From assembly GCA_002749535.1 (NCBI GenBank), contig MZZL01000039.1, positions 62,001 through 126,000 on the forward strand: a stretch of 64,000 nucleotides of DNA, read 5' to 3'. Below, piece by piece: positions 59,468-64,000 of this stretch. The number at the start of each line of letters is the position of its first letter. The first letter of the stretch is position 1. The translations under genes and the position numbers were made by a program. The notes beneath the pieces were generated by a model, which did not search any database, was not told where the DNA came from, and worked only from the letters and a program-made list of their open reading frames with translations. The stretch comes from Apophysomyces variabilis (Eukaryota; Mucoromycota; Mucoromycetes; Mucorales; Mucoraceae).

Positions 59468-62400
59468 ATGCGCACGAAAGGAAACCAGTCTGAGCAAGGT
59501 ATACATTCAATCTCTTCATGCGTGCGCTGATGTGAAGCTTAGATCCTGAAGACCCATTGTCCAACGTAGACGTGGCGGGTGCTTCAAAGAAAGCCATCCA
59601 ATGGTTAAAGACCGTCTGCAAAAGAAGTGGAGCTCCCCCAGTCCGCAAAAAGAGATGGAAGTCCAAACAAACAGGAGAAGATAAAGAATGTACCGCGAAG
59701 AGGAAAAAGGCAGCCAAATTAGAAGAGGCTCGAAAACGCAGAAAATCTAATAGCAGAGACTGTCCCACATGCAAGCGAAACAAGAATTTCGAGGCAATGC
59801 GTACGCACTCTAGAGAATCATGCTCGCTATGTCCATCGCATACCATATCAAAAAAAAAGAGTCAGCTCAGATGTCCATGGGAAAGTATGAGATTTATACC
59901 AGAAAAATTAGCCTCACCACAGTCTGCCGAGACAAAGCTTGATTAAAAGGTTAAGAGACCTTCAAGAGTCTGTCAGAAGTAAGTTCACGCTTTTCCAATC
60001 GACCAAACTGCAAACCAGTAACACTTCGAAAAGGTATGACACAGGAAATTGACCACATCGCATCTATGTTTATCCTTACTCGACTCGATTAACACAAACA
60101 TGTGGAGCCGCAACGTTTCACGCAGTCTTACTTCTATGCATGCGCCCAACTCGTACGAGGTCAACCAATTAAAGAGCGATCACTTCCAGCCACTCTGAAG
60201 CAAGATTTGCAAGAGATCTTTCTTCGTTACTGCGCTCTTAAACCAACAAACGAGCATCAAACATTGAGTTCCGGTATAATGCATGTTATGGCCTCAGTTT
60301 GTCAGCAAATATCAACCGCCTATACGAATAATGTCGTAGAAACCTACGAGGGGCGAGTCATTTCTTACATAAAATATCTGCTACAACAGTTCTTGGTAAG
60401 GACTTTTATCGTGCTTTTTAGTTTAAGTGACCCATTATACTCTCAGCCCAATGAGTTCAGTAGCTCTATAACAAAACTAGCGAATTCACGTAGGACATCG
60501 GCGCGAAACGCAGCCTAACTATCCGTATTCATTGCCATATCAGCATCGGTATATGGAGGCAATAACCAATGTTCTGTAAAAGATCGATGTATCGCCCGAC
60601 GACTTGCCGGTGACGGACAGAAATATATCCACAACACCTCAGCTGTATCTTCCAACGATGTTTGATATCTTGAGCGAGCTTGAAGGTTGAGAAAATCACA
60701 CGCTACGCAAAGAACGGTCGTTTCCTCCCAAAAATTGGTGAAAACATAAATTTTGTACGAAAATGTTAACATATGACTTTTTGAGCTCAAGGCAAAAAGC
60801 AAAGCTCGTCAGCTACATCCGGAAATATATACGCGATGTCGTAGCATCTTTGCCAAAGGTATGTCTGAGGTCAAACATATTTGGTATTGAGCATTGCGAT
60901 AGTTTCATAAACCGAGTACGGATTCCGCCCCTGCCATCATTTATATTGCACGAAGCACATCAAAGTGTTATCCGCATGCAAGAAAAAATCCAGGAAGACT
61001 TTCCCAAGCTTTCAACAGAAGATTGTCGTTATCTATCACGCTTTTGCGCCAAAATAAGTAGGAATATTTTTCGTGGTGTATTTGCCCCCAAAATTGGACG
61101 ACTAGATCAAAAACTCTTTCCCTTGACGCCGGCATTCTGCTCTCACTGGAGATAGCTCAACCTTGACAGTTAGACCCTTGCTTCGATCTCTCCTTTGGTG
61201 TCGCAGCGGACAGACCCGTTAGAAGCGTTTTGGACGGTTTTTGATGTTTCAAAGGTGAAAAGTTTTAAAACGTTGGAAATCGCTAAGCAGTCAACGGATC
61301 AGAAACTGTGGAGCGTTGCAACCGATGGGTACGGTGTCTCTTTTACCTTTGCTCGCAAAAAGGATGAAGTTGCACGTGACACTGACGCCAGCTCTGACTC
61401 GGACGAAGAACCCGATGATGACATTGAGGATCAGGGCCAAGAAGAGGTGATGATGGCCGACTTCAGAGGCAGTTTGGATGATTACGAAGTGAAAGGAGTG
61501 GATCCGGGTTTGACAGATGTGTTTATATCTTGCAACAGTCATGAGAAGGAATCGTATGAGGTGGTCAAAGCATCGACTAAAGAGTTCTATCATCTTGCAT
61601 ATTACAATACGTCGAGGTCCATGATAGAGCAATCAAAAAAGGAAAGCCCAGAGATACAGAGCATCGAAAAAAATATGCCAAGCAGGAATACTACTACAAT
61701 TGAAGTTTTGGAAAGATACATAATGCATATGCTCCAGCATCGGGAGAGCATCTATCGCTTCTACGATCAGCAATTTGCCAGTCTCCGGTTTTGGAGGTAG
61801 TTAAGTAATTATGAGGAGCAATGTGTATATAATATTAACCTGTATCGAATAGGTATATTGGGCGTCAAGAAGCGACGGAGGAATTTGCCTCCAGGCTGAT
61901 CAACGGTGGAGACAAATACTGGAACAAGAATAGCTTGACTAGACGACGGCATCGTTCGCAACGGCGAAGGCGTAAGAGCAAGCGTAGGAAAAACCCAACA
62001 GACAGAAAGGCTCCCAGTGTCGAATTTCTACTGGCAACCACCCTACGAAGTAAGTTACATATTATGCTAAAGTGTCATTTATTGAATCTATTTATTCAGA
62101 GCAAAGTGGATAAAAGCCACTCCTACTAGATCCTAGAAAAATTCACTCATTCCATTTGGAAACGCCATGTTCTCAACACAATGCGAGGAAAAAGGACGGG
62201 AAGGGTGTCGACAATGTACCGCAAGCTAAAGGAGAAAGAAAAGCGAGTTCTCTGTGAAATAATAGAGATCGATGAGTACAAAACATCCAAAATATGCTCC
62301 AACTGTGGTCAAAGAAAGTTTAACGAATGTCAAAGGATCCCTGCCTCAATCGTTACACGCAGTACTCAAATGCAAAACCTACAGTACTGTGTGGAACCGC

Positions 62401-62541
62401 GATTTTAACAGTAGTAGAAACATTAGGCGGCTAGCGATATACCAAGCACATCATGAAGATACCAGGCCGCCAGAATACACCAGAAAGAAAAACAAATTGC
62501 GGGAATGCAGGTCGGTCGAGGTGAGATATCAATTTGAATAA
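59468..62541 (+). pseudogene. Decayed Fanzor (eukaryotic TnpB-like RNA-guided nuclease) gene
   Basis: Fanzors are transposon-borne, RNA-guided RuvC nucleases related to bacterial TnpB. The N-terminal exons (59468 on; intron near 59499-59542) have CPTCKRN..CSLCP zinc-knuckle-like cysteines. Helical parts follow (NVVETYEGRVISYIKYLLQQ, FPKLSTEDCRYLSRFCAKIS), then TDGYGVSFTFARK (about 61321-61360) and KGVDPGLTDVF with the RuvC-I Asp codon at 61501-61503. After an intron (about 61798-61851) and a basic run come IPFGNAMF (62149-62172), TMRGKRTGR, DEYKTSKICSNCGQ (first ribbon Cys pair) and LKCKTYSTVWNRDFNSSRNI with the RuvC-III Asp (62401-62403). Lesions: TAA 60090-60092, TAG 62134-62136, frameshifts near 62172-62178 and between 62307 and 62355, and CKTC-type Cys now Tyr. 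The frame also does not close across the 62050-62099 intron. Some exon joins before 61195 are unproven. Confidence 0.75.
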
Positions 62542-63074
62542 CACAAAGCCCAGTTGCTTCTTCAGCTACCGAAGCGTGGCGAGGCCGAACACTCGTTAAG
62601 CAACAAAGCGTCACTCCTGTGTTCGAGCAAATATATCAATGGCAATCAATAGTTACTTGATCAGGACAAGTGCCGGATATACGAATATTATATTCACAGC
62701 TAGCTGGAATTGGTTGATAAATTTCTTCTACTAAATCTGGGACGAATACACGCTTAGATGACGCTTGCCAACTCTGAGTGCAACGTAGCATGCTCTCCCT
62801 TAATGTAATCCGACGGGTTTCCATGACCTAAAGATTTGTCTTTGCGATGTAATATAAGTTTTCATGAGTAATTTCCTGGTTTATTTTTCGCTCGAGGTTG
62901 CTTCTGGAACAAGTTGGCAAATTGCTGTCGATTTGCATAACCCTTAGATGCTAACGGACGAGAACGGATTTGCATGCTATCAGTAGTAAACACACTTTGC
63001 TTATTTCACACATATAAGACACTGAAAATACACCACTGTTGAACTTACCGAGGGTTGACATTAGCGGAAAGCTA
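62542..63074. other. Region downstream of the Fanzor pseudogene
   Basis: A minus-strand frame at 62636-62824 (62 codons) has no recognised motif. In living Fanzor loci the guide RNA lies at or past the 3' end of the ORF, so a remnant might sit here, but I see no structure that proves it. Confidence 0.35.
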
Positions 63075-63247
63075 CACTACAGGATAGAAAAGCTGCACAC
63101 GTCGCAGGAAAGTCGCATGTCATATAAAAAACCAAAGTTTGTTAGATTTATACGGCTGTAAATTACATGAGATATGCGACGTCTGTACGACTTGGTACGC
63201 GATTTATACGATTGTATGCGACCCATGAGACTTTTTGTCACACAATG
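63075..63247. repeat. MITE-like element, copy B
   Basis: About 173 bp. The left end CACTACAGGATAGAAAAGC pairs imperfectly with the right end, whose reverse complement begins CATTGTGTGACAAAAAGTC. TA precedes the left end. Left (AAGCTGCACACGTCGCAGG, then GTCGCAT) and right (ATGAGACTTTTTGTCACAC) parts match copy A at 1710-1814. The middle contains extra GCGAC/GTACGAC-like subrepeats absent from A. Confidence 0.55.
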
Positions 63248-64000
63248 CTACTGTAGACCATAATCCAAACTACCCCCTTGTCCGATGTAGCCGTATATAC
63301 GCATACTTTCTACGCAAAGCTGGCAGCAAAATAGAAATACTCCAGTGCCAGTTGTTGCACAGAAAAATCTAGAGATGTAGTAACTGAGATATGGACAAGG
63401 TAGGAGAAACACATCGGATGCTAAAGAGTATCGAAAAACTCTTGAGCAACTGTTTCATCGCGGAATACGGAAGCTGTTACAACGACTGACGGACCCAACC
63501 TCGTTGAATTCCAGAGAAAGATGTACTCTGTTACATATGATAGTACCATAAGGAATTGCATCTTTATCTAAAAACAAGCTTTGCGGGAGGCATAGGATCA
63601 TCCCATCACACAGCCAGCTGGTTTGGTGTTGCTGTCAGAGCTATAGAAAGCATTCGATCAGCTCATATACAATTCGGTAACAGTATGTATCACAATAAAA
63701 TGATAAAGTGCGGCGGAAACCAAGTGATCGTGAGCAACAAATAACTAATGCACATGATAGTGATCCCATCGCTTCATCAATCTTCTTCACTTTGCGTAAA
63801 ATTAAATTAATACATGGGGTTGCCGCGTCTTTCTTTTATTAACCAATTTTTGTATTTGAACCCGTCTAATATGCGTACCATTTAATGTCCTTGCCAAGAG
63901 AATTCTATAATTTGAAAATTTCAGTCAGGATAATCCTGGATCCATAAGGACTAAAGTGAGGCTTCCACCAATCGTTATAAAGGAAATCCAAGAATTAATT
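63248..64000. other. Window end, no supportable gene
   Basis: Only short frames (best 63556-63744, +) without recognisable motifs; no RNA gene seen. Confidence 0.4.

Overview
The window is eukaryotic, intron-rich and AT-leaning, and is best explained as a nuclear contig from an early-diverging fungus, most likely Mucoromycota. The support is very short introns (about 40-60 nt, GT..AG, with ctaac/ctaat branch-like motifs), dense genes on both strands, fungal versions of housekeeping genes, MACPF-like/Sel1 architecture of the kind I associate with Mucoromycota and Glomeromycotina, Tc1/IS630-like transposase remnants and a Fanzor-type (eukaryotic TnpB-like) locus. Most genes here were reconstructed by hand-splicing. 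Domain calls are by motif recognition, without any database search.

Layout, left to right. 1-5650: a MITE-like repeat, a DUF676/LPL1-like lipase (+) and the mitochondrial tRNA t6A synthase OSGEPL1/QRI7 (-). 5651-12403: a large multi-exon protein with a helical N-terminus, three tandem MACPF-like modules and C-terminal Sel1 repeats. 12839-19194: the ribosome-biogenesis factor URB1/NPA1 (-). 19808-25156: a small secreted protein, a HemW/RSAD1-like radical SAM protein (+) with an 11-nt microexon, and ERO1 (-). 27341-31853: a secreted, probably GPI-anchored protein (-) and SAICAR synthetase ADE1 (+). 33170-41635: a C2H2 zinc-finger protein (-), the Pol I factor RRN3 (+), a two-TM membrane protein (-) and galactose-1-phosphate uridylyltransferase GAL7 (-).

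42131-56431 is accessory in part. Two near-identical 1.5-kb repeats with dead Tc1/IS630-like DDE transposase remnants flank a block holding a low-complexity hypothetical protein (+), an SMPD4-like neutral sphingomyelinase (-), RAD54 (+, with an ACGCGT box upstream) and a DUF1838 protein (-). 56432-59138 carries a CUE-domain protein, a BLOC-1 subunit 2 homologue that needs a GC-AG intron, and a doubtful small gene. 59468-62541 is the most unusual locus: a decayed Fanzor gene with a recognisable RuvC-I Asp, a split zinc ribbon and a RuvC-III Asp, but with nonsense codons and frameshifts. A second MITE copy lies about 0.5 kb beyond it.

There is no operon logic. Functional links are loose: URB1 and RRN3 both serve rRNA/60S production, ERO1 and the two secreted proteins belong to the secretory route, and the mobile-element relics cluster in the right half.
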